This document shows positions 5,237 through 5,691 of a DNA stretch of 5,691 nucleotides, one piece after another. The position numbers and the translations under genes were made by a program. The DNA is taken from contig UQNU01000082.1 of NCBI GenBank assembly GCA_900542555.1, positions 1 through 5,691 of the forward strand. The letters are read 5' to 3'. Positions within the stretch are counted from its first letter, which is position 1. Every line of letters starts with the position of its first letter. The notes under the pieces were generated by a model. The model worked only from the letters and a program-made list of their open reading frames with translations, did no database searches and was not told the DNA's origin. The DNA comes from an uncultured Collinsella sp. Its GTDB lineage: Bacteria; Actinomycetota; Coriobacteriia; Coriobacteriales; Coriobacteriaceae.

Positions 5237-5691
5237 TTACGCCGCCGCGAACACTCCCAAGCCCGTTCCGATGATGCAGATCGCGAAGATGCCAATAATA
5301 ATCCAGATGGTCTTGACACCCTTTTTATAGAGGGCAACGTAAGCGAACGTTGCCAGCAAGGGCAGCAGACCGGGGAAGATCGAATCGAACAGATCCCGCA
5401 GGACAATCTCCGAACCACCCACATCAAAGGTCAAAGCTGTGGACAGCGAGACCTGCGCCGCAATCATCGCGCCAATGACGGTCATTCCGAGAACGCCGGC
5501 AGCATGCGTCATGCGAGACATAAGGTTGTTCTCTTCGGACTGCTGCAGGAACTTGGTTCCCAGGTCGTATCCCAGATGGGCGGCGACGATACGCGTTGCA
5601 AAGTTAATCACCGAGTAGAGAAGGAAGACGGAGACGGGAAGGGCGAGTGCGACGGCAGTTGCCGTGCCCGTACCCGTAATGACGGCAAACG
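5237..5691 (-). CDS. PTS mannose/fructose/sorbose-family IID subunit, C-terminal part
   Basis: The last 150 residues of a membrane subunit of a mannose-family phosphotransferase permease; the start lies beyond the right edge. IID works with IIC to form the sugar channel, receiving phosphate through IIA and IIB; the substrate cannot be read from this part. Visible family features are the hydrophobic AVALALPVSVFLLYSVINF segment, the HLGYDLGTKFLQQSEENN stretch, the MTHAAGVLGMTVIGAMIAAQV block and a C-terminal hydrophobic helix (WIIIGIFAICIIGTGLGVF) ending in three alanines. Complete IID proteins are usually about 270-300 residues, so roughly half is missing here. The reading frame stays open to the window edge with no usable start, confirming truncation by the window and not by mutation. 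An intrinsic terminator follows, so this is the last gene of its operon; upstream IIC, IIB and IIA genes are expected outside the window. Confidence 0.9.
   Translation of the reverse strand, partial: FAVITGTGTATAVALALPVSVFLLYSVINFATRIVAAHLGYDLGTKFLQQSEENNLMSRMTHAAGVLGMTVIGAMIAAQVSLSTALTFDVGGSEIVLRDLFDSIFPGLLPLLATFAYVALYKKGVKTIWIIIGIFAICIIGTGLGVFAAA

Overview
The window looks like part of a high-GC Gram-positive chromosome. Gut Coriobacteriia (Collinsella/Olsenella-like) would fit best: the base composition is GC-rich with AT-rich intergenic islands, Shine-Dalgarno sequences are strong, there is a mannose-family PTS permease, and the tRNA encodes its own CCA end. This placement is an inference from style and gene content; there is no rRNA or housekeeping marker to prove it.

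Layout, left to right. Bases 1-24 are the 3' end of a tRNA gene (T-loop, 3' acceptor strand, encoded CCA), followed by a strong intrinsic terminator (33-70). About 240 bases without a convincing gene come next. A plus-strand gene (319-1005) encodes a DUF5710-type protein with two CxxC knuckles. It converges on a minus-strand pair: a 360-residue McrA-like HNH endonuclease (2532-1450) and, downstream of it, a 94-residue protein with two cysteine knuckles (1327-1043). A short divergent promoter region separates the nuclease from a plus-strand 163-residue protein of unknown function (2748-3239). That gene converges, across a possible shared hairpin, on a 488-residue minus-strand protein with a Schlafen/AlbA_2 domain, a GHKL-type ATPase domain and a C-terminal winged helix (4806-3340). 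Upstream of this regulator-like gene is an unusual 240-bp control region. At the right edge, a mannose-family PTS IID subunit (minus strand, start outside the window) ends in its own intrinsic terminator.

The most interesting element is the control region of the AlbA_2/ATPase gene. Two direct copies of a 73-bp unit (4866-4938 and 5031-5103, 62/73 identical by hand count) each carry the heptamer ATCTCTC or close variants at identical offsets: four forward boxes, then two inverted ones. The copies bracket a candidate promoter and a perfect 7-bp inverted repeat. This looks like a multi-site operator, and the simplest hypothesis is that the neighbouring protein binds it and represses its own transcription, perhaps by looping.

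Between the tRNA and the PTS gene, the window reads as a small accessory cassette of defence-like and regulatory genes (HNH nuclease, zinc-knuckle proteins, AlbA_2 protein) beside a tRNA 3' end, a classic insertion hotspot. No integrase, transposase, CRISPR array or second copy of the tRNA end is visible, so any island boundary remains unproven.
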